Source: Streptomyces sp. P9-A2
GTDB taxonomy: Bacteria; Actinomycetota; Actinomycetes; Streptomycetales; Streptomycetaceae
Assembly: GCF_036634175.1 (NCBI RefSeq)
Contig: NZ_JAZIFX010000001.1
Span: forward strand, 7,874,001-7,938,000
DNA: 64,000 bases
Reading direction: 5' to 3'
Shown here: positions 27,916-36,984 of the stretch, in pieces
Numbering within the stretch: the stretch's first letter is position 1
Layout of the letters: the number at the start of each line of letters is the position of its first letter
Translations under genes and position numbers: made by a program
Notes under the pieces: model-generated
The model's input: the letters and a program-made list of their open reading frames with translations, nothing else
Told to the model about the DNA's origin: nothing
Database searches by the model: none

Positions 27916-28583
27916 TCTTCCTCGCTCGCGATCGCGTTGAGAGCGGCGGCGGCGATGGCGCTGCCTCCGCGACGGCCTCGGACGACCAGGTGTTCCAGGC
28001 CCGAGGGGTGGGCGGCCAGGGCGTCCTTGGACTCGGCCGCGCCGATGAAGCCGACGGGTACGCCGATGACGGCGGCCGGCCTCGGCGCCCCCTCCTCGAT
28101 CATCTCCAGGAGGCGGAAGAGCGCGGTGGGCGCGTTGCCGACGGCGACCACGGCGCCCTCCAGGCGGTCGCGCCACAGCTCCAGCGCGGCGGCGCTGCGC
28201 GTGGTGCCGAGTTTCGCCGCCAGCTCCGGCACGGCCGGGTCGGAGAGGGTGCACAGGACGTCGTTGCCTGCGGGCAGCCGCTTGCGGGTCACGCCGCTGG
28301 CCACCATCTGCACGTCGCAGAGGATCGGAGCCCCGCCGCGCAGGGCCTCGCGTGCGCGGGCCACCACACCGGGGGTGTGACCGATGTCGCGGACGAGGTC
28401 GACCATTCCGCAGGCGTGGATCATCCGGACCGCGACCTGGCTGACGTCGGCGGGCAGGGCCGCGAGGTCCGCCTCCGCGCGGATGGTGGCGAAGGACCGG
28501 CGGTAGATGGCCGCCCCGTCCTTCTCGTAGTCGTAGGGGGTCACGATGCTCTTCTCGCTGCTCTCGGTCGTCGTACGGCTCAT
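27912..28583 (-). CDS. cobH: Precorrin-8X methylmutase
   Basis: The 223-residue protein has CobH features: [22 protein letters not shown], the catalytic-histidine segment [26 protein letters not shown], and [15 protein letters not shown] with [17 protein letters not shown]. It moves the methyl group from C11 to C12 to give hydrogenobyrinate. It overlaps cobG upstream and cobIJ downstream by ATGA, so the three genes are one translationally coupled operon. Confidence 0.95.
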   Translation of the reverse strand: MSRTTTESSEKSIVTPYDYEKDGAAIYRRSFATIRAEADLAALPADVSQVAVRMIHACGMVDLVRDIGHTPGVVARAREALRGGAPILCDVQMVASGVTRKRLPAGNDVLCTLSDPAVPELAAKLGTTRSAAALELWRDRLEGAVVAVGNAPTALFRLLEMIEEGAPRPAAVIGVPVGFIGAAESKDALAAHPSGLEHLVVRGRRGGSAIAAAALNAIASEEE

Positions 28584-29914
28584 GAGGTGAGGGCCGCCAG
28601 TGCGGCGGCGAGGTGGGAGGGATCGTCCAGGGCGGTGGTGTGCGCCGGCCGCTCCTGGGCGACCATGCCGATCCGGTAGCCGCCCTCCGGGGCGGCGACC
28701 ACGTCGATCCGGTCACCCCGGGGGTGGCCGCAGCGCCGCTCGCAGCCGGACCAGTACAACGGCAGGGGGGAGCGGCCCGCATCGGCGAGGGCGGCGGTCG
28801 CGTCCGCCCGCACGTCGGAACGCGACTTTGCGCACCCCGGCCGGCCGATGCAGGCACCGACGCGCAGCCAGGGGGAGGAGGCGTCGGTGACCAGGCCGGT
28901 GCCGGCGAGACGGGCCAGTGCGCCGGCCGCTGCCGTCGCGTTCGTTCCGGGGGCGGGGACGACGATGCCGCGCCACGGTGTCAGGCGCAGTTCGCCCGCC
29001 CGGACTTCGGCGGCCACCCGGGTCACGGTCCGCCACTGACGGGACGTGAGACGGCCCAGGGGTACATGGACGGACAGGGCCGCCCCGATCACCCCCGGCG
29101 GCGGTCCCTCCGCCGTGGCGCGGTCATTTGCGGCGCGGTCGTTCGGCGCCGGAACGCAGCCGATGCCGGCGTCGGTCAGGCGGAGCCGGACCGCACGCGT
29201 CAACTCGCCTGATTGGAGGCCCAGTTCGTCGACCCGCCAGACCTGCCTCCCTGTCTCCCGCAGCACGTCGAGGAACGCCTCGGCGGCGAGCAGCGCGGCC
29301 CCGGGCGCCGCGTCCCCGGACACCCGCAGCGCCCCGTCCGCCGAGCCGACGGCGAGCAGGGCGTCGCCGTCACCGAGCGCACGCACGGTCACATCGGCGC
29401 CGAGCCCGGCGACATCGCCGCGCCCGTCGTCGAGCGCGAACAGGAACCGCCCCGACAGTGCCCGCGCCGCCTCGCTCGCGCACAGCGACGCGTCCAGGGC
29501 CGACAGCCACGGCCGCACCTCCCGGGCACTCCGCCCGTCGAGACCGGACAGCGGGGAGGCGACGATGTTGCGGGCCCGTTCGTGCCCGTGCGACGGGAGC
29601 AGTCCGGCCGCGTCCAGCAGCCCGGCGAGCCGGGTACCGCAGTCGTCGCGCAGTCCACGCACCTGCACATTGCCACGCGAGGTCAGATGCAGTTCGCCGT
29701 CGCCCAGTCGGTCGGCCGCGTCCGCGAGCGCCTCGGCCTGCGGCACGGTGAGCACCCCGCCGGGCACCCGGACCCGGGCCAGCGCGCCGTCGTCGGCCGT
29801 GTGCAGCCGCAACGACCCCGGACAGGCGTCACCGCGGTCCCGGGAGACCGCTGTGGCCTGGGACGACGAGGGGAGGGGAGCCGTGGACATGGCGGCGAGC
29901 ATACAGATCGGCAC
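28580..29914 (-). CDS. cobG: Precorrin-3B synthase (CobG)
   Basis: The 444-residue protein is related to nitrite/sulfite reductases: two ferredoxin-like half domains ([26 protein letters not shown]) and the iron-sulfur/siroheme cysteines [10 protein letters not shown] and CERRCGHP. CobG uses molecular oxygen and a [4Fe-4S] centre to hydroxylate precorrin-3A before ring contraction, so its presence points to aerobic cobalamin synthesis. GTG 29914 is taken as start because GGAGG lies four to five bases upstream; ATGs at 29902 and 29890 are alternatives. The start faces the riboswitch region of cobN. Confidence 0.92.
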   Translation of the reverse strand: MPICMLAAMSTAPLPSSSQATAVSRDRGDACPGSLRLHTADDGALARVRVPGGVLTVPQAEALADAADRLGDGELHLTSRGNVQVRGLRDDCGTRLAGLLDAAGLLPSHGHERARNIVASPLSGLDGRSAREVRPWLSALDASLCASEAARALSGRFLFALDDGRGDVAGLGADVTVRALGDGDALLAVGSADGALRVSGDAAPGAALLAAEAFLDVLRETGRQVWRVDELGLQSGELTRAVRLRLTDAGIGCVPAPNDRAANDRATAEGPPPGVIGAALSVHVPLGRLTSRQWRTVTRVAAEVRAGELRLTPWRGIVVPAPGTNATAAAGALARLAGTGLVTDASSPWLRVGACIGRPGCAKSRSDVRADATAALADAGRSPLPLYWSGCERRCGHPRGDRIDVVAAPEGGYRIGMVAQERPAHTTALDDPSHLAAALAALTS

Positions 29915-29964
29915 CCCGCCTCCAAGTTCTGCCCTCTTGCCCCGACCCTTACTATGTCTCTTGG

Positions 29965-30120
29965 CGGATCATCGGATCCGTCATCGCCATGACGGCGACA
30001 TGGAGGAAGCCCGGTGCGAATCCGGCGCGGTCCCGCCACTGTGAGTCCGACCCCCACGAGGCCGGACGAGCCAGGAACTCCAGCCGTCTTGTACCACCCG
30101 GGGCGCGGATCCCGAGGAAG
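29965..30120 (+). promoter_or_regulatory. Cobalamin riboswitch upstream of cobN
   Basis: The leader contains the conserved order of an adenosylcobalamin riboswitch: a 5' stem (CGTCATCGCCATGACGGCG), GGAAGCCCGGTGCGAATCCGG, then the B12 box GCCACTGTGAG (30035-30045), GGCCGGACGAGCCAGGAACTCC, and a GC hairpin close to the ribosome binding site GAGGAAGG. Binding of cobalamin would lower translation or transcription of cobN. The same leader cannot regulate the divergent cobG operon, which lies on the other strand. Confidence 0.9.
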
Positions 30121-30132
30121 GCCGGCCGACGC

Positions 30133-33100
30133 ATGCCGCATTCGTCCAGGGAGCGCTCGACGCACCCCAACATCCTGCTCCTGTCGACGTCCGACACGGA
30201 TCTGCTCAGCGCCCGAGCGGCCGACGGCCCGGTGCCCTACCGCTTCGCCAACCCCTCCCGCCTCCCGCTCGACGACCTGCCCGCGCTCCTCGAGGGCGTC
30301 GGCCTGGTCGTCGTACGTCTCCTCGGCGGACTGCGCGCCTGGGAGGAGGGCCTCGACCTGCTGCTCGCCGACGGCCGCCCGGTCGTCGTCCTCAGCGGTG
30401 AACAGGCCCCCGACGCCCAGCTGATGGCCGCCTCCACGGTCCCCGTCGGCCTCGCCGCCGAGGCGCACGCCTATCTCGCCCACGGCGGACCCGACAACCT
30501 CGAGCAGCTCGCCCGCTTCCTGTCCGACACGGTCCTGCTCACCGGCCACGGCTTCGAGCCGCCCGCGCCCGCGCCCACCTGGGGCCCGCTGGAACGCACA
30601 CCCCGCGAGGGCACCGACGGCCCGACCGTCGCCGTGCTCTACTACCGCGCCCACCACATGAGCGGCAACACCGCCTTCGTCCACGCCCTGTGCGACGCCG
30701 TGGAGAACGCGGGCGGGCGGCCCCTGCCGCTGTACGTGGCTTCCCTGCGCGCCCCCGAATCCGAACTGATCGACGAGCTGCGCGCGGCGGACGTCATCGT
30801 CACGACCGTCCTCGCGGCCGGCGGCACCAAGCCCGCCGAGGCGTCCGCCGGTGGCGACGACGAGTCCTGGGACGCGGGCGCGCTCACCACCCTGGACGTA
30901 CCGATCCTCCAGGCCCTGTGCCTGACCGGCTCCCGCACCGCCTGGGAGGAGAGCGACGAGGGCGTCTCCCCGCTGGACGCCGCGAGCCAGATCGCCGTGC
31001 CCGAATTCGACGGCCGCCTGATCACCGTGCCGTTCTCCTTCAAGGAGATCGACGCCGACGGCCTCCCGGCCTACGTCGCCGACCCCGAGCGCGCCGCCCG
31101 CGTGGCCGGCATCGCCGTGCGCCACGCCCGCCTGCGGCACATCCCGGCCGCCGACAAGCGCCTGGCCCTCGTCCTGTCCGCCTATCCGACCAAGCACTCC
31201 CGCATCGGCAACGCGGTCGGCCTGGACACCCCCGCCAGCGCGGTGGCCCTCCTGCGCCGGCTGCGGGACGAGGGATACGACTTCGGCGACACCGACGTCC
31301 CCGGACTGGCCTCCGGAGACGGCGACGAACTGATCCGCGCGCTGATCGAGGCGGGCGGCCACGACCAGGACTGGCTCACCGAGGAACAGCTCGCCCGCAA
31401 CCCGGTACGCATCCCGGCCGCCGACTACAAGCGCTGGTACGCCACTCTCCCCGAGAAACTGCGCACGTCCGTCGAAGAGCACTGGGGCCCGGCGCCGGGC
31501 GAGATGTTCCTCGACCGCAGCCGCAACCCGGAGGGCGACATCGTCCTCGCGGCCCTGCGCCGCGGCAACCTGCTGATCCTCATCCAGCCCCCGCGCGGTT
31601 TCGGCGAGAACCCCATCGCCATCTACCACGACCCCGACCTGCCGCCCTCCCACCACTACCTCGCCGCCTACCGCTGGCTCGCCGCGCGGGCCGAGGACGG
31701 CGGGTTCGGCGCGGACGCCATGATCCACCTCGGCAAGCACGGCAACCTGGAGTGGCTGCCGGGCAAGAACGCCGGCCTGTCCGCCGCCTGCGGCCCGGAC
31801 GCCGCCCTCGGCGACCTCCCCCTGATCTACCCCTTCCTGGTCAACGACCCGGGCGAGGGCACCCAGGCCAAGCGCCGGGTTCACGCCACCCTCGTCGACC
31901 ACCTCGTCCCCCCGATGGCCCGCGCCGACTCCTACGGCGACATCGCCCGCCTGGAACAACTCCTCGACGAGTACGCCCAGATCTCCTCCATGGACCCGGC
32001 GAAGCTCCCGGCGATCCGCGCCCAGATCTGGACCCTCATCCAGGCCGCCCGCCTCGACCACGACCTCGGCCTCGACGACCGCCCCGACGACGACGGCTTC
32101 GACGACTTCCTCCTGCACGTCGACGGCTGGCTCTGCGAGGTCAAGGACGCGCAGATCCGCGACGGCCTCCATGTCCTGGGCGCCCCGCCCGCCGGCGCCG
32201 ACCGGGTCAACCTCGTCCTGGCGATCCTGCGCGCCCGCCAGATCTGGGGCGGCGTCACCGCCCTGCCCGGCCTGCGCGAGGCCCTGGGTCTCGACGAGTC
32301 CGCCGCCACCCGCACCACGGCCGACGAGGCGGAGGACAAGGCCCGCGCTCTGGTGCAGGCGATGGAGGACGCGGGCTGGGACCCGGCCGCCGTGCCCACC
32401 GAGCACGGTGAACAGGTCGCCGCCGTCCTGGAGTTCGCCGCCCGCGAGGTCGTCCCGCGGCTGGCGGCGACCACCGCCGAACTCGACCACACCGTGCACG
32501 CCCTGAACGGCGGCTTCGTCCCCGCGGGCCCGTCCGGCTCCCCGCTGCGCGGTCTGGTCAACGTCCTGCCGACCGGTCGCAACTTCTACTCGGTCGACCC
32601 CAAGGCCGTCCCCTCCCGCCTCGCGTGGGAGACCGGTCAGGCCCTCGCGGACAGCCTCCTGGAGCGCTACCGCACGGACAACGGCGACTGGCCCACCTCG
32701 GTCGGGCTCTCCCTCTGGGGCACCAGCGCCATGCGCACCGCCGGGGACGATGTCGCCGAGGCCCTCGCCCTGCTGGGCATCCGCCCCGTCTGGGACGACG
32801 CCTCACGCCGCGTCACGGGCCTGGAGGCCATCCCGTACGACGAGCTGGGCCGCCCCCGCATCGACGTCACCCTGCGCATCTCCGGCTTCTTCCGCGACGC
32901 CTTCCCGCACACCGTCGGCCTCCTCGACGACGCCGTGCGCCTGGCGGCCTCCCTGGACGAGCCCGCCGAGACCAACCACGTCCGCGCCCACGTCCAGGCC
33001 GACCTCGCCGAACACGGCGACGAACGCCGGGCCACCACCCGCATCTTCGGCTCCCGCCCCGGCACCTACGGCGCCGGCCTGCTCCAGCTCATCGACTCCC

Positions 33101-33759
33101 GCGACTGGCGCACCGACGCCGACCTCGCCGAGGTCTACACCGTCTGGGGCGGCTACGCCTACGGCCGCGAACTGGACGGCCGCCCGGCCCGCGACGAGAT
33201 GGAGACGGCGTACAAGCGGATCGCGGTGGCCGCCAAGAACACGGACACCCGCGAGCACGACATCGCCGACTCGGACGACTACTTCCAGTACCACGGCGGC
33301 ATGGTCGCCACCGTCCGCGCCCTGCGCGGCACCGCGCCCGAGGCGTACATCGGCGACTCCACCCGCCCCGAGACGGTCCGCACCCGCACCCTGGTGGAGG
33401 AGACCTCGCGCGTCTTCCGCGCCCGGGTGGTCAACCCGAAGTGGATCGAGGCGATGCGCCGCCACGGTTACAAGGGCGCCTTCGAACTCGCCGCCACCGT
33501 GGACTACCTGTTCGGCTACGACGCCACCACGGGGGTCATCGCCGACTGGATGTACGACAAGCTCACCGAGACCTACGTCCTGGACCCGGCCAACCGCGAG
33601 TTCCTGCAGCAGGCCAACCCCTGGGCCCTGCACGGCATCGCGGAACGGCTGCTGGAGGCCGAGTCGCGCGGCATGTGGGAGAAGCCCGACCCGGCGGTCC
33701 TCGACGCACTGCGGAAGGTGTACCTGGAGACGGAGGGCGACCTGGAGGGCGAGGACTGA
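30133..33759 (+). CDS. cobN: Cobaltochelatase subunit CobN
   Basis: The 1208-residue protein is the large subunit of the ATP-dependent, aerobic cobaltochelatase that inserts Co(II) into hydrogenobyrinate a,c-diamide together with CobS/CobT-like AAA+ subunits, not found here. Typical stretches are VAVLYYRAHHMSGNTAFVHAL, LVLSAYPTKHSRIGNAVGLDTP, DAMIHLGKHGNLEWLPGK and DYFQYHGGMVATVRAL. The frame continues 5' through the riboswitch, but the ATG at 30133 after GAGGAAGG fits family length. Protein reads end to end without damage. It is probably monocistronic and under cobalamin control. Confidence 0.96.
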   Translation: MPHSSRERSTHPNILLLSTSDTDLLSARAADGPVPYRFANPSRLPLDDLPALLEGVGLVVVRLLGGLRAWEEGLDLLLADGRPVVVLSGEQAPDAQLMAASTVPVGLAAEAHAYLAHGGPDNLEQLARFLSDTVLLTGHGFEPPAPAPTWGPLERTPREGTDGPTVAVLYYRAHHMSGNTAFVHALCDAVENAGGRPLPLYVASLRAPESELIDELRAADVIVTTVLAAGGTKPAEASAGGDDESWDAGALTTLDVPILQALCLTGSRTAWEESDEGVSPLDAASQIAVPEFDGRLITVPFSFKEIDADGLPAYVADPERAARVAGIAVRHARLRHIPAADKRLALVLSAYPTKHSRIGNAVGLDTPASAVALLRRLRDEGYDFGDTDVPGLASGDGDELIRALIEAGGHDQDWLTEEQLARNPVRIPAADYKRWYATLPEKLRTSVEEHWGPAPGEMFLDRSRNPEGDIVLAALRRGNLLILIQPPRGFGENPIAIYHDPDLPPSHHYLAAYRWLAARAEDGGFGADAMIHLGKHGNLEWLPGKNAGLSAACGPDAALGDLPLIYPFLVNDPGEGTQAKRRVHATLVDHLVPPMARADSYGDIARLEQLLDEYAQISSMDPAKLPAIRAQIWTLIQAARLDHDLGLDDRPDDDGFDDFLLHVDGWLCEVKDAQIRDGLHVLGAPPAGADRVNLVLAILRARQIWGGVTALPGLREALGLDESAATRTTADEAEDKARALVQAMEDAGWDPAAVPTEHGEQVAAVLEFAAREVVPRLAATTAELDHTVHALNGGFVPAGPSGSPLRGLVNVLPTGRNFYSVDPKAVPSRLAWETGQALADSLLERYRTDNGDWPTSVGLSLWGTSAMRTAGDDVAEALALLGIRPVWDDASRRVTGLEAIPYDELGRPRIDVTLRISGFFRDAFPHTVGLLDDAVRLAASLDEPAETNHVRAHVQADLAEHGDERRATTRIFGSRPGTYGAGLLQLIDSRDWRTDADLAEVYTVWGGYAYGRELDGRPARDEMETAYKRIAVAAKNTDTREHDIADSDDYFQYHGGMVATVRALRGTAPEAYIGDSTRPETVRTRTLVEETSRVFRARVVNPKWIEAMRRHGYKGAFELAATVDYLFGYDATTGVIADWMYDKLTETYVLDPANREFLQQANPWALHGIAERLLEAESRGMWEKPDPAVLDALRKVYLETEGDLEGED

Positions 33760-33854
33760 GGCGCGGCCCGGCCGGCGGCCGGTGCCCGGGCTATGTCCTG
33801 CGGCCTAGCCGGTGTTCCTCATGACGGACGACGCCGGAACGTTTCCGGTGCACC

Positions 33855-34916
33855 ATGATCATCATCATGACTTTGTTCGAGCATGATTTCGTCGCGGCGG
33901 GTTCCACCGAGCGGCCGGTGGGTGACACGGGGCGGATGCTCCAGATGATGACCGGGTACTGGGTCACCCAGGTGGTGCGCACCGCGGCCGAGTTGCGCAT
34001 CGCTGATCACCTGCACGCCGGCGGTGCCACTCCCGCCCAGGTGGCCGAGGCGGAGTCACTGGACCCGGATGCGACCTTCCGGTTCCTGCGCACGTGCGCC
34101 TCCCTCGGTCTGGCCGCCTCCACCGACGGGAAGCGGTTCATTGGTACGCCCTTGCTGGACACCCTGCGCACCGACGCCCCGGGCTCCCTGCGGGACCTGG
34201 CCCTGTGGGGCGGGGCCGAGTCGCACTGGCTGCCCTGGGGGCGGCTGGCGGACGCGGTCCGCACCGGCACCACCCAGGCGGAGGCCGCCCTCGGCGCACC
34301 CATCTTCGACTGGCTCGCCGCCGCCCCGAAGGAAGCCGAGGTCTTCACCAACGCCATGACGGCCATGACCCGCGGCCTGGCCCACCGACTGGCAGACGTG
34401 ATCGACCTCAAGGGCGCCGAAGTCGTCGTGGACGTCGGCGGCGCCGGCGGAAACCTCGTCCAGACGCTCATGCAGCGGCATCCCCGGCTGACCGGCGTGG
34501 TCCTCGACCTCCCGCACGTGAGTGCCGAGGCGGACGCCTCCGCGGCGGCTCTGGGCGTCACGGACCGGTTCGCCTTCGTCGGCGGCGACTTCTTCGAGGA
34601 GGTGCCGTCCGCGGACGTGCACCTGCTGAAGTTCGTCCTGCACGACTGGGACGACGATTCCTGCGTGCGTATCCTGCGCAACTGCCGGGAAGCGCTCGAG
34701 CCCGGTGGACGCGTGCTGGTGATGGAACTCCTCGTCGACAAGGTGGGCACACCCGGTCTGGAACCGCTGATGGACCTCAACATGATGGCCCTGTCGACCG
34801 GGCGCGAACGCAGCCCCGACGAGTTCCAGAACCTCTTCGAACAAGCCGGACTGACACTGGCCTCCACCAAGCCCTCCGCCTCCCGGGTCTCCGTCCTCGA
34901 GCTCATGGCCGCCTGA
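33855..34916 (+). CDS. SAM-dependent O-methyltransferase, plant/antibiotic type
   Basis: The 353-residue protein resembles DmpM/TcmN-like O-methyltransferases: an N-terminal dimerisation and winged-helix region (QMMTGYWVTQVVRTAAELRIADHL), SAM motif I VVDVGGAGGNLVQTLMQRHP, motif II FVGGDFFEEVPSADVHLLKFVLHDWDD with the catalytic histidine, and LEPGGRVLVMELLV. These enzymes methylate hydroxyls of aromatic natural products. Two ATGs (33855, 33867) are possible and no good binding site precedes either. CCGGAA-CGT-TTCCGG just upstream could be an operator. No biosynthetic partners are next to it. Confidence 0.85.
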   Translation: MIIIMTLFEHDFVAAGSTERPVGDTGRMLQMMTGYWVTQVVRTAAELRIADHLHAGGATPAQVAEAESLDPDATFRFLRTCASLGLAASTDGKRFIGTPLLDTLRTDAPGSLRDLALWGGAESHWLPWGRLADAVRTGTTQAEAALGAPIFDWLAAAPKEAEVFTNAMTAMTRGLAHRLADVIDLKGAEVVVDVGGAGGNLVQTLMQRHPRLTGVVLDLPHVSAEADASAAALGVTDRFAFVGGDFFEEVPSADVHLLKFVLHDWDDDSCVRILRNCREALEPGGRVLVMELLVDKVGTPGLEPLMDLNMMALSTGRERSPDEFQNLFEQAGLTLASTKPSASRVSVLELMAA

Positions 34917-35370
34917 GCTCCACCCGGAACACCACCACCTGCCGGTGGTCCTCGCCCACGCCGGACTCCACCGCCTTCAGGCCGCGCCCCTTCCCGACCG
35001 GGGTGCAGCCTCGCGCTGTTCGGCTCCCTTCCCCGGTCCCGTCGGCCGTCAACGCTCGACGGGACGGCGGGGCTCAGGCCGGGTCCGGTTGCCAAGGGCC
35101 GCGAAGAGCCCGAGCTGCTCCTGCGCGGCGGACAGCCGCAGGTCGGAGACGATCGTGGTATCGAACCGGTCCAGTCGTCCGGGTCCGGGGGCGTGGATGA
35201 CGCGGCCGGCCGGTCCGCCGCTTTCGCGGCACGCGCCCCGGCACCGCGGAGCGTGAGCCGGGGTGTGCCGTGCCCCGGGAAACGGCGGCCTGGTCGCCCC
35301 GCCCACGTGGGCCGAGGCTGGTGTCCGGCCCGCCGCCCCGTGCGGGCCCGGCACCACGAAGAGGACCCTC
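34917..35370. other. Intergenic region, about 450 bp, with a possible gene relic
   Basis: It begins with a weak hairpin (ACCACC/GGTGGT, 34931-34949) after the methyltransferase. On the minus strand, about 35180 down to 35049, a closed frame end reads DRFDTTIVSDLRLSAAQEQ and LGLFAALGNRTRPEPR with strongly coding third positions; it has no start and may be the tail of a lost gene. The last 20 bases hold GAAGAGGA for the next gene. Confidence 0.4.
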
Positions 35371-36828
35371 ATGAACCGCGGAGACACCACCAGCGCCGCC
35401 GTACTCGAACAGCTTCGGCGGCGGTCCGCCGACCCGCAGCGGCGCATCCTGTTCACCGGCGCGACCGTCGTCACCATGGACCCCCGTCTCGGCGTCCTCG
35501 CCCCCGCGGACCTGCTCGTCGAAGGCGAGACGATCCTCGCGGTCGGGCCGGACCTGGACCGGGACGGCGCGGTGGTCGTCGACGCCGCCGGTACGATCCT
35601 CGCGCCCGGTTTCGTCGACACCCACCGGCACGCCTGGGAGACCCAACTGCGCCGGATCATGCCGGACGTCGACGACCTCGGCGGCTACGACCTGGTCAGC
35701 TTCGACCCGTGGGGGGTCGGGGAGAGCGCCGGTGTGCAGTGCCTGGACGACAAGGCCATGGATGCCTGGCTGGCACAGGACTCGACGCCGGACGACGCGG
35801 CGGAGGAGAAGGCCCTCACCGTCGGCGGGAGCGTGTACGCCCGGGCGTGCGAGAGCAACTCGGGCGGAGTGCTGGAGTACGTCGGCACGCAGGAGGCCGC
35901 ACGCGATCTCGACCTGATGCGTCAGGTCCTCGGCGACGAGAAGCTGAACTACTTCGGTATCTCCTACGGAACGCAGCTCGGCGGCGTCTACGCGCACCTG
36001 TTCCCGAAGAACGTCGGACGGACCGTCTTCGACGCGGTGGTCGATCCCACCGAGGACTTCGCGGCAGGTCTCCTCGGTCAGACGGAGGGGTTCGAGGGCG
36101 CGCTGCAGAACTTCCTCGAGGACTGCGTGAAGCAGGACGAGTGCTTCTTCGAGGGGAAGGATCCCGCCCGGGGCGAGAAGGAGATCACCGATCTGCTCGA
36201 GAGCCTGGACGCGAAGCCCCTGCCCGCGGAGGACGAGGACCGCGTTCTGACGCAGGCACAGGCCGGCATGGGCATCCTCTCCGCCCTCTACAGCCAGGAA
36301 AGCTGGTCGTGGCTCAGCGCTGCGCTGGAGGATGCGCAGAAGGGGGAGGGCGGCGGACTGCTGTGGCTCTCCGACCTGTACGCCGAGCGCGACATCAACG
36401 GCGTGTACTCCAATTCCGGTCCCGCCAACACAGCGGTGAACTGCGCCGACAGCAAGGATCGCTTCACCGTCGAGGACGTGCGCCGGCAGCTTCCCGAATT
36501 CCGCAAGGTGTCTCCGGTGTTCGGCGAGATGACCGCCTGGATGCTGCTCGCGTGCACCGACTGGCCCGTGGACGGCCACGCGTCCACCGTCGACGTGAAG
36601 GCCGACGGCGCGGGCCCCGTTCTCGTCATCGGTAACACCGGTGACCCGGCCACCCCCTACGAGGGTGCCAAGAAGATGGCGGACGCGCTGGGCGAGGGAG
36701 TCGGCGTCCACCTCACTGTCGAGGGCGAGGGGCACGGCACCTACGGCGTCAACAAGTGCCTGACGAAGATCGTCGACAAGTACCTGCTCGACGGGACGGT
36801 CCCGGAGAACGACACCGTCTGCTCATGA
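35371..36828 (+). CDS. Chimeric protein: amidohydrolase N-terminus fused to S33-type peptidase C-terminus
   Basis: The 485-residue frame is made of two unrelated halves. Residues 1-108 are the start of an imidazolonepropionase-like amidohydrolase: RILFTGATVVTMDPRLGVLAP, GTILAPGFVDTHRHAWETQ with the metal-binding HxH, then MPDVDDLGGY. At that point sequence becomes an alpha/beta hydrolase of the tripeptidyl-aminopeptidase family (DLVSFDPWGVGESAG, nucleophile GISYGTQLGG, then acid and base in VIGNTGDPATPYEGA and GEGHGTYG). The amidohydrolase barrel and the peptidase signal peptide and N-terminus are missing. Start ATG 35371 follows GAGGA. It looks like an in-frame deletion fusion; activity is doubtful, and cytosolic location would be wrong for the peptidase. 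Confidence 0.8.
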   Translation: MNRGDTTSAAVLEQLRRRSADPQRRILFTGATVVTMDPRLGVLAPADLLVEGETILAVGPDLDRDGAVVVDAAGTILAPGFVDTHRHAWETQLRRIMPDVDDLGGYDLVSFDPWGVGESAGVQCLDDKAMDAWLAQDSTPDDAAEEKALTVGGSVYARACESNSGGVLEYVGTQEAARDLDLMRQVLGDEKLNYFGISYGTQLGGVYAHLFPKNVGRTVFDAVVDPTEDFAAGLLGQTEGFEGALQNFLEDCVKQDECFFEGKDPARGEKEITDLLESLDAKPLPAEDEDRVLTQAQAGMGILSALYSQESWSWLSAALEDAQKGEGGGLLWLSDLYAERDINGVYSNSGPANTAVNCADSKDRFTVEDVRRQLPEFRKVSPVFGEMTAWMLLACTDWPVDGHASTVDVKADGAGPVLVIGNTGDPATPYEGAKKMADALGEGVGVHLTVEGEGHGTYGVNKCLTKIVDKYLLDGTVPENDTVCS

Positions 36829-36860
36829 ACCGGACGGTCCCCGCCTCCCGGTGAAGCGTT

Positions 36861-36892
36861 CGGAGCCGGCCCCGGTGAGGAGGCCGGCTCCG
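36861..36892. terminator. Hairpin terminator between convergent genes
   Basis: CGGAGCCGGCC (36861-36871) and GGCCGGCTCCG (36882-36892) pair perfectly over 11 bp with a 10-base loop, between the chimeric gene and the leftward TauE gene. Confidence 0.7.
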
Positions 36893-36984
36893 GACGCGTG
36901 CCGTGGCGGCCCGTGACCGGAGCCGTCGGCTCCCGCAGGGCTGTCGGGAGCGCCGATGACCGGCGCCTCCCCGCGAGCGCCGGT

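Noticed and set aside
29683..32499. Long minus-strand open frame opposite cobG/cobN
   Set aside because: It is antisense to cobN, which is intact and family-typical. The Val/Gly/Asp-rich translation reflects the GC bias of the complementary strand.
33855..34916. O-methyltransferase as part of the cobalamin cluster
   Set aside because: It has the DmpM/TcmN-type fold, not a tetrapyrrole methylase, and no gene overlap with cobN.
35049..36735. Leftward genes opposite the chimera
   Set aside because: Frames there are antisense shadows; only the short closed end at 35049-35180 has coding character, and it has no start.
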